From Roseateles toxinivorans (GTDB taxonomy: Bacteria; Pseudomonadota; Gammaproteobacteria; Burkholderiales; Burkholderiaceae_C): a DNA stretch of 64,000 bases. The DNA is taken from contig NZ_SNXS01000003.1 in the NCBI RefSeq assembly GCF_004362525.1, positions 124,001 through 188,000 of the forward strand, read 5' to 3'. The position numbers and the translations under genes were made by a program. Shown here in pieces: positions 18,656 through 26,860 of the stretch. Each line of letters starts with the position of its first letter. Position 1 is the stretch's first letter. The notes under the pieces were generated by a model. It was not told where the DNA came from. It ran no database searches and saw nothing but the letters and a program-made list of their open reading frames with translations.

Positions 18656-18889
18656 TCAGCCATGCTTGGCGCGTAGCTCTGTCATTACCTCGGCCCAGGG
18701 CCGGCAGACCACTTCGCCGCTGTCGATCTGCTGCATGCGGCGTGCGATCTCGGCCTCCCAGGCCGGGTCCAGCGGAGCGGCATCCGTGTCGGCCTGGACG
18801 CTGAGCCACAGCCGTTCGGCCAACTCGGCGCGCTCGTCAGGTGTGAGCTTCATGGCCTGGGCTTCGACGAGATCAACAGGGTTGGGCAT
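18656..18889 (-). CDS. Addiction-module antitoxin
   Basis: This 77-residue protein resembles the addiction-module component family (PNPVDLVEAQAMKLTPDERAELAERLW ... PAWEAEIARRMQQIDSGEV). It is probably the labile antitoxin that neutralises the downstream RelE/ParE toxin. An antitoxin-first order with a three-base gap is typical. It sits at the edge of the restriction island and may help keep it. Confidence 0.85.
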   Translation of the reverse strand: MPNPVDLVEAQAMKLTPDERAELAERLWLSVQADTDAAPLDPAWEAEIARRMQQIDSGEVVCRPWAEVMTELRAKHG

Positions 18890-18939
18890 GACCGGCTCCT
18901 TGCAATTGGCTGAGTTTATCGCCGCTGGCAGCTGCGCGT

Positions 18940-19488
18940 TCAGCCCTTCAGCCCCAACGCCCGCCAGCCCTCCAGCCCCAGCTTCTCCAAGGTCTCCATA
19001 TTCGCCTCGTAGATCGCGTCGGTGTCCTTCATCGTCGCCACGGCGTTCTCGATGCTGGACTCGCGCAGCAGATGCAGCGTGGGGTAGGGCGAGCGGTTGC
19101 TGTAGTTGGTGATGTCGTCGGGGGGCACGCCGTCGAACTGGTATTGGGGGTGAAAGCTCGCCACCTGCAGATCGCCCTGCATCTCCAGCGCCTCTATGGT
19201 GCCGTCGGCGGCTTCCAGGAAGTCGTTGAAGTCCAGGAAATCGGTCAGCACCAGCGGGTGTATCAGCAGCGTGGTCTCCACCTTGTCGGGCGGCGCGGCC
19301 TGCAGGAACAGCAGCTCATTGGCGAGTTGCTGCAGCAGGGCGTCCTCGTCGGTGGCCTCGCTGACGACATAGCGCACCCGGTTGTTGACATGCACGCTCT
19401 TGGCGAAGGGGCAGAGGTTCAGGCCGATCACGGCGCGCTCCATCCACAGGCGGGTGTCGGCTATGACTTGATCGGCGTTGATGTCCAT
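18940..19488 (-). CDS. DUF1415 protein
   Basis: This 182-residue cytoplasmic protein matches the DUF1415 family: LWMERAVIGLNLCPFAKSV at the N-terminus, TTLLIHPLVLTDFLDFNDFL in the centre, and SFHPQYQFDG and SPYPTLHLLREESI-like segments at the C-terminus. The family is common in proteobacteria and its function is unknown. The start fits MDINADQVIADT. The next gene upstream lies 33 bases away on the same strand, so co-transcription is possible. Confidence 0.88.
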   Translation of the reverse strand: MDINADQVIADTRLWMERAVIGLNLCPFAKSVHVNNRVRYVVSEATDEDALLQQLANELLFLQAAPPDKVETTLLIHPLVLTDFLDFNDFLEAADGTIEALEMQGDLQVASFHPQYQFDGVPPDDITNYSNRSPYPTLHLLRESSIENAVATMKDTDAIYEANMETLEKLGLEGWRALGLKG

Positions 19489-19521
19489 GGGGGTCTGGCG
19501 GTTGGCTTGGCGGGGCTGCCA

Positions 19522-21126
19522 TTATCGACGGGCACCGGGCACCGGTTCGGTGCTGAACTCCTGCGGCGGCTTGTTGGCGCCGCCAACCTCGAGCCGTTCG
19601 TACTCGCTGATCACCTGGGCGCCGAGCAGCAGCAGCGTGGCCGCCAGCTCGAGACTCAGCAACACGGCAATCGCCGTGGTCAGTGAGCCATAGACGGTGC
19701 CGATCTGCGACAGCGTCGAGAAGTACCAGACCAGCAGCCGCCGCGACAGCTCCCACAGCAGCGCCGCGACAAGGGCGCCGACCAAGGCATGGGCCAGCGA
19801 GGGCCGGCCCACCGGCATCACCAGATAGATCGAGGTCAGCACGAACACCTCGCCGGCAAAGCCCAGCAGGTAGAGCAGCAGGCCGGACACGCCGGTCAGC
19901 GACCAGTCCCGCCACAGAAAAGTGACCTGATGCTCGCCCATCGCCTGCAGGCTGCCCGCCACCAGGGTGACGAGCAGCAGCCCGGCACCCAGGCAGAGGA
20001 TGTAGGCATAGGGAATCACCGCCGACACCAGGAAGTGACGCCGCCGTATCGCCACGCGGTGGTGGAAGACCACCGACATCGCGTTCTCGAGCACGGTGAA
20101 GGCCAGCGAGCTGAAGAACAGCATGCTGACCAGCAGCACCCAGCCCATCACATCGCGGTGCAGCAGGAAGTGGGCCAGCTCGGCAATGATGGCGGCCGAC
20201 TGCCCGGGCACCAGCCACTCGAGGTAGCGGCCCAGCGTCATCAGCAGCTCGGCCTGATCGACGAAATGCGACAGGGCGATCACCGTCAGTATCAGCAGCG
20301 GCACGATGGACAGCAGCGCGTAATAGGCCACCGCCCCGGCCAGCAGCAGGCCCTGGTTGGCGCGAAAGGCCTTGAGCACGCGCAGCGCGAAGGCCCAGGG
20401 ATGCCTCAGGACGCGGGCGGATTTTTGCTTGTGCGAGTGCAGTGCCATCGGCGCAGTTTGCACGAAACGGCCGAGCTCGACGCTGACGATGCACACCGTC
20501 AGCCAGGCAATGCCCGAGGCCAGGCCGGCGGCCACGTCGCTGGCGAAATGTACCTGCAGGACGACCCGGCTGGCGCCCACGGTCAGCGCCGTCGCAGCCG
20601 CGCCCAGCACCGCCGGCAGATGCCAGCGGGCGGGCAGGGTACGCACCAGCACATAGGCCAGCATGCCGTAGGCCACGATGGCGCCGGACGTGTGGCCGCT
20701 CGGGAAGCTCCATCCTGGCTCGATGCCGTGCTCCGGCGCCAGCAAGGGCCTGGTGCGGGCGAAGATGTCTTTCAGCAGCGGATTCAGCAGCGCATTGCCG
20801 CTCAGCGCGAGCCCCCAGCCGAGCAGCAGCATGGTCTGAGCTGCAAGCCACAAGCGCCAGGCCACCACGATGCCCAGCAGCGTCAGCGTGATCGGGTCGC
20901 CGAGATGGGTCAGCGCCGCGAACACCTGGCGCGTGCCGGCACCAATATGCTCGGTGACAAACGCGCTCAGCGCCGCGTCGACCGCAGACAGCGGGCGCCC
21001 GGGCGCGAGCTGCGCACTGATCTCGGCGAACAGGGCCGCGGCGATGATCACGATCGCGAAGCCGGCGGCTGCGAGCGCACCGGCGCGCGCCAGCGGTTTG
21101 GCCGCACCCTGGGTATCAGTCGTCAT
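19522..21126 (-). CDS. PAP2 phosphatase fused to a YihY/BrkB membrane domain
   Basis: This 534-residue membrane protein has two parts. Residues about 10-225 are a PAP2 lipid phosphatase with all three motifs: KDIFARTRP (119-127), PSGH (142-145) and SRVVLQVHFASD (187-198, containing R187, H193 and D197). Residues about 243-520 are a YihY/virulence factor BrkB domain (FRANQGLLLAGAVAYYALLSIVPL ... SSLAFTVLENAMSVVF). PAP2 domains dephosphorylate lipid phosphates at the membrane; YihY homologues are poorly understood. The start codon overlaps the end of the metallophosphoesterase gene by 11 bases. Confidence 0.9.
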   Translation of the reverse strand: MTTDTQGAAKPLARAGALAAAGFAIVIIAAALFAEISAQLAPGRPLSAVDAALSAFVTEHIGAGTRQVFAALTHLGDPITLTLLGIVVAWRLWLAAQTMLLLGWGLALSGNALLNPLLKDIFARTRPLLAPEHGIEPGWSFPSGHTSGAIVAYGMLAYVLVRTLPARWHLPAVLGAAATALTVGASRVVLQVHFASDVAAGLASGIAWLTVCIVSVELGRFVQTAPMALHSHKQKSARVLRHPWAFALRVLKAFRANQGLLLAGAVAYYALLSIVPLLILTVIALSHFVDQAELLMTLGRYLEWLVPGQSAAIIAELAHFLLHRDVMGWVLLVSMLFFSSLAFTVLENAMSVVFHHRVAIRRRHFLVSAVIPYAYILCLGAGLLLVTLVAGSLQAMGEHQVTFLWRDWSLTGVSGLLLYLLGFAGEVFVLTSIYLVMPVGRPSLAHALVGALVAALLWELSRRLLVWYFSTLSQIGTVYGSLTTAIAVLLSLELAATLLLLGAQVISEYERLEVGGANKPPQEFSTEPVPGARR

Positions 21127-21943
21127 GCGACCGCGACATCGGGTGCGCGCGCACGAGCTCGAAGCAGCGTCGGGTGTCGTCATGGTCCCAGCGCTCGACG
21201 CTGCAGCCGCGCCGGGTGCCGTCGTCGAGATGGGCGGCGTCGATGCGCAGGATGTTGACCGAGTTGCCCGCATCGGCGCGAATGCGGGTGCTCAGCGCCG
21301 TGCCCGCCTGCACGGCCCACATCGGGTGGGCCAGGCCGGGCCACCGCTCCCGCAGAGGCAGCACGAACGGCAGGTGGATATGCCCGCCGACGACCATATC
21401 GGCACCGGCCTCGGCCCAGCGGCGCAGGGCGGCCTCATGGCCGTGCAGCAGATTGTGGCGGTCCTGCTCACGCGTCACGGCCACCGGCTGGTGGGTCATG
21501 ACAATGCGCCACTGGCCTGGCCGCGCCGCCATCAGGCGCTGCGCAACCGATTCAATCTGCGCGGCCGAAACTTCGCCATCGGTGTGCCGGTAGCGGCGGG
21601 TCGTGTTCAGGGCCAGCACCAGTACCTCGTCGTTCTCGAACTGCGGCTCCAGCCCGTCGCCAAAGGCGCGCGCGTAGTGCGCGTAGGGCGCCAGCAGGCG
21701 CGCCAGCGGATTGAACAGCGGGATGTCGTGATTGCCCGGAATCGCCAGCACCACGGGCACTTGCAGACGGTCGACAAAGGCCCGCGCGGCTTTGAACTGG
21801 GCGTGCGTGGCGCGCTGGGTGATGTCACCGGACAGCAGCAGCACATCGGGCCGCTGGGCCAGCGCCAGCGCCACCAACGCCTCGACGACCTCGGCGCGTT
21901 CGGTGCCGAAGTGCGGGTCGGAGACCTGCAGCAGCACGGTCAT
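21116..21943 (-). CDS. Calcineurin-like metallophosphoesterase
   Basis: The 275-residue protein has the metal-site motifs in order: D9-x-H11, GD40, GNHD (70-73), a THQP motif, and GGHIHLP. This fits the class III cyclic-nucleotide phosphodiesterase/CpdA-like group, but the substrate is uncertain. ATGA overlap with the lipid-kinase gene upstream, and overlap with the PAP2-YihY gene downstream, indicate a tightly coupled operon that may act on lipid or nucleotide phosphates. Confidence 0.88.
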   Translation of the reverse strand: MTVLLQVSDPHFGTERAEVVEALVALALAQRPDVLLLSGDITQRATHAQFKAARAFVDRLQVPVVLAIPGNHDIPLFNPLARLLAPYAHYARAFGDGLEPQFENDEVLVLALNTTRRYRHTDGEVSAAQIESVAQRLMAARPGQWRIVMTHQPVAVTREQDRHNLLHGHEAALRRWAEAGADMVVGGHIHLPFVLPLRERWPGLAHPMWAVQAGTALSTRIRADAGNSVNILRIDAAHLDDGTRRGCSVERWDHDDTRRCFELVRAHPMSRSHDD

Positions 21944-22905
21944 GTTTCGGCCCGTTCCGGCGCCGGCGCGGCGGGCCGTATCAGCAGCAGCGGCTGCGGC
22001 GACACGCTGAAGCGCAGCGGCAGCCTCAGCCGCGAGACTTCACCGTCGATGCCGACCTTGATGTGTTGCATGCCCCAGGCCCGCGACCGGCTCACCGTCA
22101 GCTGCTTGAACGAGAAGTTGCGCACCTTGTCGGCATCGCCCAGCTGACCGAGCGCACCGCGCAACAGCAACCACAGCATGGCCAGCCGGCCCACCGGATG
22201 CAGCATCACCCCCGCCAGCCGGCCGGAGTCTATGGCCTGCGCTTCCGGGAAGCCCAGTTGCTCCATTTGCAAGGCGTTGTTACCGATGAACAACGTCGGG
22301 GTGCGCAACTCCCGCGTGCTGTTGTCGAGCTCGACGCGAAGGCGCAGATTGCGATGGCCGCGCAGCAGGGTCAGCAGCCCGGCGCCGAAGGCCACCAGCC
22401 GGTGGCGACCGAACTGCTTCTTCCAGGTTTCGCGGTCTTCCAGCAGTTTCGGATACAGGCCCAGGCTGGCGTTGACCAGAAACACCCGCTGGTTGACCAG
22501 ACCGACCTGAACCGCCTGCGGCGATTCGTGCAGCAGGACCTGCATCGCCTGTGCAATGTCGGCGGGAATGCCGTGCGTGCGGCTGAAGTAGTTGAAGGTG
22601 CCCTGTGGCAGCACGCCAAAGGGCACACCGCTGCCGAGCACAACCTGCGCCACGGCGCTGATCGTGCCATCGCCGCCGGCCGCAACGACGATGCCGCCGG
22701 CCTGCTGTGCACCGCGCACGGCCTGATGGGCCACCTGGGCCAGGCGCCCGGGCGCGTCGACCAGCATCACAAAGCACCGACGGCCGGCCTCCGCGCAGGC
22801 GTTCTCGATGGTTGCACGCGCAAGAGCCGCGTCGCCATGACCCGATCCGATATTGAAAACGATGAACAGCGGCTTCACGTCGCCATTGTTGCCGCGCCCG
22901 GTCAC
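21940..22905 (-). CDS. Diacylglycerol/lipid kinase, DagK-like
   Basis: This 321-residue protein fits the DAGK catalytic domain, with the ATP-binding GGDGT (77-81), the GVLPQGTFNYFSR region, and a C-terminal beta-sandwich (FIGNNALQMEQLG ... VGIDGEVSRL). It should phosphorylate a membrane lipid or sphingoid substrate, but the substrate is not determined. The start codon is GTG 22905, overlapping the stop of the 52-aa acidic gene (GTGA). Downstream genes overlap in turn. Confidence 0.9.
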   Translation of the reverse strand: MTGRGNNGDVKPLFIVFNIGSGHGDAALARATIENACAEAGRRCFVMLVDAPGRLAQVAHQAVRGAQQAGGIVVAAGGDGTISAVAQVVLGSGVPFGVLPQGTFNYFSRTHGIPADIAQAMQVLLHESPQAVQVGLVNQRVFLVNASLGLYPKLLEDRETWKKQFGRHRLVAFGAGLLTLLRGHRNLRLRVELDNSTRELRTPTLFIGNNALQMEQLGFPEAQAIDSGRLAGVMLHPVGRLAMLWLLLRGALGQLGDADKVRNFSFKQLTVSRSRAWGMQHIKVGIDGEVSRLRLPLRFSVSPQPLLLIRPAAPAPERAET

Positions 22906-23060
22906 TCCTCGGGATCGACCATGCGGTCGTGTTCCTCGTCGGCCGGAATGTGATCAGGCACGAGGCCCTCGTCGGGCTCCACCGGCAGCGTGTCCGGCTC
23001 GTCTTCCTCGGGGGTTTCGATAGTGTCGCTGTGGCGCTTGTGCGGGGTCTGGCTGCTCAT
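22902..23060 (-). CDS. 52-aa acidic protein, first gene of the lipid operon
   Basis: The frame gives 52 residues, rich in Asp, Glu and Pro (EEDEPDTLPVEPDEG, PADEEHD), with no transmembrane segment or domain I recognise. Support for coding comes from a GGAG ribosome site eight bases before ATG and the GTGA overlap with the lipid-kinase start, so ribosomes would pass straight on to the kinase. It may act mainly as a coupling leader. Function unknown. Confidence 0.55.
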   Translation of the reverse strand: MSSQTPHKRHSDTIETPEEDEPDTLPVEPDEGLVPDHIPADEEHDRMVDPEE

Positions 23061-23092
23061 GATGATGAACTCCGGTAAGGGAGTCCATCATC
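23061..23092 (-). promoter_or_regulatory. Hairpin masking the ribosome site of the 52-aa gene
   Basis: On the minus strand, 13-base arms with one mismatch (GATGATGGACTCC and GGAGTTCATCATC) enclose a 6-base loop. The GGAG of the downstream arm is the ribosome site of the acidic gene, so folding would hide it. It may be an RNA switch or a chance palindrome. Confidence 0.4.
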
Positions 23093-23136
23093 GGCGGGCG
23101 TGAACGTGGCGTCGCTCGGACTGGGGCGCGTCCTGT

Positions 23137-23154
23137 TGTCAGCCAACGCTGACA
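23137..23154. terminator. Hairpin after the DUF2817 peptidase gene
   Basis: TGTCAGC-CAAC-GCTGACA is a perfect 7-bp stem, 15 bases beyond the stop of the minus-strand DUF2817 gene. There is no T-tract, so termination is only a possibility. Confidence 0.3.
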
Positions 23155-23169
23155 TGCAACTCCGCCCTG

Positions 23170-24255
23170 TCAGCCCTTCAATCCAAGCACCGCCTGGTGG
23201 GCGGCAGCGACTGCCTGCTCGACAATCTGCCGTTTCCACTCCGGCGTATCGGTGTAGAACGCGTCCCGCACCTGGCGCTTCAGTCGTGTGCGCGTGGCCT
23301 CGTCCAGCTCGGGATGGTTCTCCACCCACTGGTCGCAGCGCAGCGCACCAATCATCTGATCGATGGGCAGGGTGCCGTACTCCAGCGCGATGCCGGTGAA
23401 CTCGGCCTGGGCACATTCGTCGTAGATCACGTTCCACATCAGGCCGCTGAGCGGGGCGGAGCTGGAGCTGCCGTCGTAGGTGGACGTCACCTCGGGGCCC
23501 CACCAGGCGCGCGAGCGGGTCACCGCCACCGGATCGTTTCTGCCGGCAAAGATCTTCTCGCCATGGCCGCTGGGGCCCAGGCCCGTGTGCAGGTCTATCC
23601 AGGCGAGCTTGGCGGCCTGGCGGCCATGTTCCTGCAGCACATGGCGCAGGGTGATATGGCTCCAGGTCGGGTTGCGCCCGCCATAGAACAGGCCTTCCGG
23701 GAATTCGTACTGCCCGCCGGAGATGGCGCCCTGCAGCGCGAACGCACCGTGCTTCGCGGCATAGGCGGCCAGCACCGCCTCGTTCTCGGCCGAGGGCGGC
23801 CACTGGCTGGGCACCAGGGCCCCGGCCAGCTCGGCATAGCCGGCGTTGTGTGGCAGTTCCTGGTGGAAGTCGTGGAAGTTGCGGTTCAGGTCGACGTTCT
23901 CCTGGGTGACGCGGCGCCACCAGGAGAAGCCGTAAGGGTTCAACGCATGGATATAGAGCACTGCCACGCCGGCTGCATGGGCCGCGGCGCGCCATTGCGC
24001 ATCCTGCAGCAGGCTGACCTGCACGCCCGAGCCGCAAAAGCCCTCGACGCCATGGCAGGCGCTGCTGATGATCAGCAGCCTGCCGGCATCGGCCGGGCCG
24101 TCGCGCACCACGTCCATGGCCAGTTGCTCACCGTCCTGGCCCAGCAGCGGGTGGATATGGCTGTGCACGTCCAGACCGGCCGCCTCGGCGGCGGCCAGGA
24201 ACTTGCCGCGCGCCTCTGCGTAGCGCTGGGAGAAAGCCTGTTCGATTGCGCTCAT
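23170..24255 (-). CDS. DUF2817 (M14-like zinc carboxypeptidase) protein
   Basis: This 361-residue protein fits the DUF2817 family of zinc-carboxypeptidase-like enzymes. It has a SACHGVEGFCGSG segment (metal-site H and E), YIHALNPYGFSWWRRV, NVDLNRNFHDF, and a WIDLHTGLGPSGHGEK segment with the third ligand histidine. Such enzymes probably cleave peptides or amides in the cytoplasm; no signal peptide is visible. It is followed upstream on the same strand, four bases away, by the M20 peptidase gene, suggesting a peptide-degradation operon. Confidence 0.86.
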   Translation of the reverse strand: MSAIEQAFSQRYAEARGKFLAAAEAAGLDVHSHIHPLLGQDGEQLAMDVVRDGPADAGRLLIISSACHGVEGFCGSGVQVSLLQDAQWRAAAHAAGVAVLYIHALNPYGFSWWRRVTQENVDLNRNFHDFHQELPHNAGYAELAGALVPSQWPPSAENEAVLAAYAAKHGAFALQGAISGGQYEFPEGLFYGGRNPTWSHITLRHVLQEHGRQAAKLAWIDLHTGLGPSGHGEKIFAGRNDPVAVTRSRAWWGPEVTSTYDGSSSSAPLSGLMWNVIYDECAQAEFTGIALEYGTLPIDQMIGALRCDQWVENHPELDEATRTRLKRQVRDAFYTDTPEWKRQIVEQAVAAAHQAVLGLKG

Positions 24256-24259
24256 GGTG

Positions 24260-25456
24260 TCACTTCTGCGGTTCGGCCAACCAGGCTTCGGCCAGGCGCA
24301 CCCACATCGAGCCGCCCAGCGGTATCAGGTCGTCGTTGAAGTCGTAGCTGGGGTTGTGCAGCATGCAGGGGCCCATGCCGTGGCCGCCAATGCGGTGCGA
24401 GCCGTCGCCATTGCCGATCAGGAAGTAGCAGCCGGGCTTCTCCAGCAGGAAGAAGCTGAAGTCCTCGGCGCCCATCGTCGGCTCGAACTCCTGCACCTTG
24501 TCGGCGCCGACCATCGCGCCGAGCTGCTTGCGCACGAACTCGGTCTCGTTGGCATGGTTGATCGTCGGCGGGTAGTTGCGCTTGAAGCTGAACTCGCAGG
24601 TGGTCTCGAAGGCAGCGCAGGTGTTCTCGGCTATTGACTTCATGCGGCGCTCGATCAGGTCCAGCACCTCCAGGGTGAAGGTGCGCACCGTGCCTTCGAT
24701 CACGCAGCTGTCCGGCACCACGTTCGTCGCCTCGCCGGTGTGGATCATCGTCACCGAGATCACGCCGGCGTCGATCGGCCGCTTGTTCCGGGTGATGATG
24801 GTCTGGAAGGCCTGCACCATCTGGCAGGCCACCGGCACCGGGTCGATGCCGTTATGCGGCATCGCCGCATGGGCGCCCTTGCCGCGTATCACGACCTTGA
24901 ATTCGTTGCTCGACGCAAACACGGGACCCGAGCGCAGCGCGAACTCGCCGGCTGCCATGCCGGGCCAGTTGTGGGCGCCGAACATCGCCTCCATCGGGAA
25001 TTTCTCGAACAGGCCGTCCTTGATCATCTCGCGGGCGCCGCCGCCGCCTTCTTCGGCGGGCTGGAACACCAGATAGATGGTGCCGTCGAAATTGCGGTGC
25101 TTGGACAGATGCTTGGCCGCCGCCAGCAGCATGGCCGTGTGGCCGTCATGGCCGCAGGCGTGCATCTTGCCCGCATGCTTGCTGGCGTGCTCGAAGGTGT
25201 TGTGCTCGGTCATCGGCAGCGCGTCGATGTCGGCGCGCAGGCCGACGGCGCGGTTGCTCGTGCCATTCTTGACGATGCCGACGACGCCGGTCTTGCCTAG
25301 GCCGCGGTGCACCGGAATGCCCCAGTCGGTCAGCGCCTTGGCAATCACGTCGGCGGTGCGTTCCTCCTGGAAGCACAGCTCGGGGTGGGCATGGATGTCC
25401 CGTCGCAGGGCCTGGATGCTGGCCGCATCCGCAAGAATCGAGTCAATCAGCTTCAT
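24260..25456 (-). CDS. M20 family amidohydrolase (hippurate hydrolase-like)
   Basis: The 398-residue protein has the M20/AbgB-HipO features: an ACGHDGHTAMLL metal segment, the PAEEGGGGA catalytic segment, and GAEDFSFF near the C-terminus. It should hydrolyse N-acylated amino acids or related amides in the cytoplasm. MKLIDSILADAASIQ is taken as the start, since the ATG three codons earlier has no better site. The DUF2817 gene lies immediately downstream. Confidence 0.93.
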   Translation of the reverse strand: MKLIDSILADAASIQALRRDIHAHPELCFQEERTADVIAKALTDWGIPVHRGLGKTGVVGIVKNGTSNRAVGLRADIDALPMTEHNTFEHASKHAGKMHACGHDGHTAMLLAAAKHLSKHRNFDGTIYLVFQPAEEGGGGAREMIKDGLFEKFPMEAMFGAHNWPGMAAGEFALRSGPVFASSNEFKVVIRGKGAHAAMPHNGIDPVPVACQMVQAFQTIITRNKRPIDAGVISVTMIHTGEATNVVPDSCVIEGTVRTFTLEVLDLIERRMKSIAENTCAAFETTCEFSFKRNYPPTINHANETEFVRKQLGAMVGADKVQEFEPTMGAEDFSFFLLEKPGCYFLIGNGDGSHRIGGHGMGPCMLHNPSYDFNDDLIPLGGSMWVRLAEAWLAEPQK

Positions 25457-25595
25457 CGCGCGCACTCCAAAGTTTGACGGCGCGCGGGCTCACCTGGGCA
25501 GCGCGCGCCTGGTGAAAATGAGTGTACTCCGGCCGTTTAGGGGCGGCACCGGGGCTGGCGGGGCTTGTGCGGTCAGCGCGCTTTGACAGCCGGCT

Positions 25596-26732
25596 TCAGC
25601 GCTTCACCCGTCCGTCGCCGGTCAGCAGCGACAGCTCGACGAAATTCGAGGCCACATGCTTTTGCGGGCTGAACTTCACCTGGAAGCCGCCGGCGTTGTA
25701 GTTGCTCAGCGTCTCCAGCGCGGCCACAAGGCTGTCGCGGCTGACCTTGCCCATGCGGCGCAGGCCCTCGGTCATGACCTTGGCGGCCAGATAGCCCTCG
25801 GTGGCGGTGTAGTTGGGCCGCTGGTCGCCGCCGGTCTTTTGCAGCGCCATCTGGTACTCGGCGACCACGCCGGTGGCCACGCCAAAGGGGTAGGGCATGA
25901 CCTGGCTGACGACGACGCCGCGCGCCTCCTTGCCCAGCTCGTCCGACAGCGCCTGGGTGCCGACAAAGGACACGTTGTAGAACAGGCCGCCGTAGCCGGC
26001 CTTGCGCGCCTCGCGGATGAAGGCCGCGCAGCTCTTGTAGGCGCTGATCAGCACGATGGCCTCGGGCAGGCCGGGTACCAGATCCTTGACCGCCTTGGCC
26101 ACATCGACGCTGTTGCGCTCGACGGTGGACGTGGCCAGCGGCGTCAGGCTCAGCGCCTTCAACGCGCGCTGCACACCGTCCAGCCCGGCGCGGCCATAGG
26201 CGTCGTTCTGATGGAAGACCGAAATCTTGTTCAGGCCCAGCTGGGTCAGCTGGCGCACGATCAGCGCCGTTTCGTCGAAATAGGATGCGCGCAGGTGGAA
26301 GACCCAGCGGCTGAATGGCTCGCGCAGCGCCTCGGCGCCGGTGAACGGGGCGAAGAAGGGGATCTTGTGCTGGTTCACCAGGGGCAGGGCGGCCAGCGAG
26401 GTGGGCGTGCCCACATAGCCGAACAGGGCGAATACATCGTCCTCGATGAATTTCTCGGTATTGGCCTTGCAGCGCTCGGGCTCGTAGCCATCGTCCAGCG
26501 TCTTCAGCTCGATAGGCAATCCATTGACGCCGCCGGCGGCATTGACCGTATCGAAGTACAGCTTGGCGCCGGCCTGCATCTGCAGGCCCAGCTGGGCGGC
26601 CGGGCCGGTCAATGGTACAGATTGACCCAGCACGATGCGCCGGCGCTCCTGGGCCTGGGCCCACAGAGGCAGGGCTCCTGCCGCCAAGCCACCAAGGCCC
26701 GCCAAGCGTTTCAGGCAATGTCTTCGTTGCAA
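25596..26732 (-). CDS. ABC transporter substrate-binding protein (branched-chain amino acid type)
   Basis: This 378-residue periplasmic binding protein is of the LivJ-like class I family (IVLGQSVPLTGPAAQLG ... FALFGYVGTPTSLAALP ... ISVFHQNDAYGRAGLDG). The start is set at a TTG (26732) because it is preceded by AGGGAG with a 5-base spacer and begins a clean signal peptide (RRHCLKRLAGLGGLAAGALPLWAQA) with a twin-arginine. Starts at ATG 26789 or 26831 would put about 20-33 charged residues ahead of it. No permease or ATPase lies nearby, so it may work with a distant transporter or as a sensor partner. Confidence 0.87.
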   Translation of the reverse strand: MQRRHCLKRLAGLGGLAAGALPLWAQAQERRRIVLGQSVPLTGPAAQLGLQMQAGAKLYFDTVNAAGGVNGLPIELKTLDDGYEPERCKANTEKFIEDDVFALFGYVGTPTSLAALPLVNQHKIPFFAPFTGAEALREPFSRWVFHLRASYFDETALIVRQLTQLGLNKISVFHQNDAYGRAGLDGVQRALKALSLTPLATSTVERNSVDVAKAVKDLVPGLPEAIVLISAYKSCAAFIREARKAGYGGLFYNVSFVGTQALSDELGKEARGVVVSQVMPYPFGVATGVVAEYQMALQKTGGDQRPNYTATEGYLAAKVMTEGLRRMGKVSRDSLVAALETLSNYNAGGFQVKFSPQKHVASNFVELSLLTGDGRVKR

Positions 26733-26860
26733 GCTGACTCCCTGTCGTGGCTCAAGGGCTTGCGTCGGCGAAGCCCAGTTCAGCGGCATTTTCCTCGCGG
26801 GGATGCGGCTTTGACGGCGGCGGCGCGGCAAGGCCGGCCGCTGTGTGCAATAGTGCGCGC

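Noticed and set aside
19316-20851. Open frame overlapping DUF1415 and the PAP2-YihY fusion in another frame
   Set aside because: The PAP2 and YihY motifs lie in the other frame, which continues through the full length; this one is a shadow.
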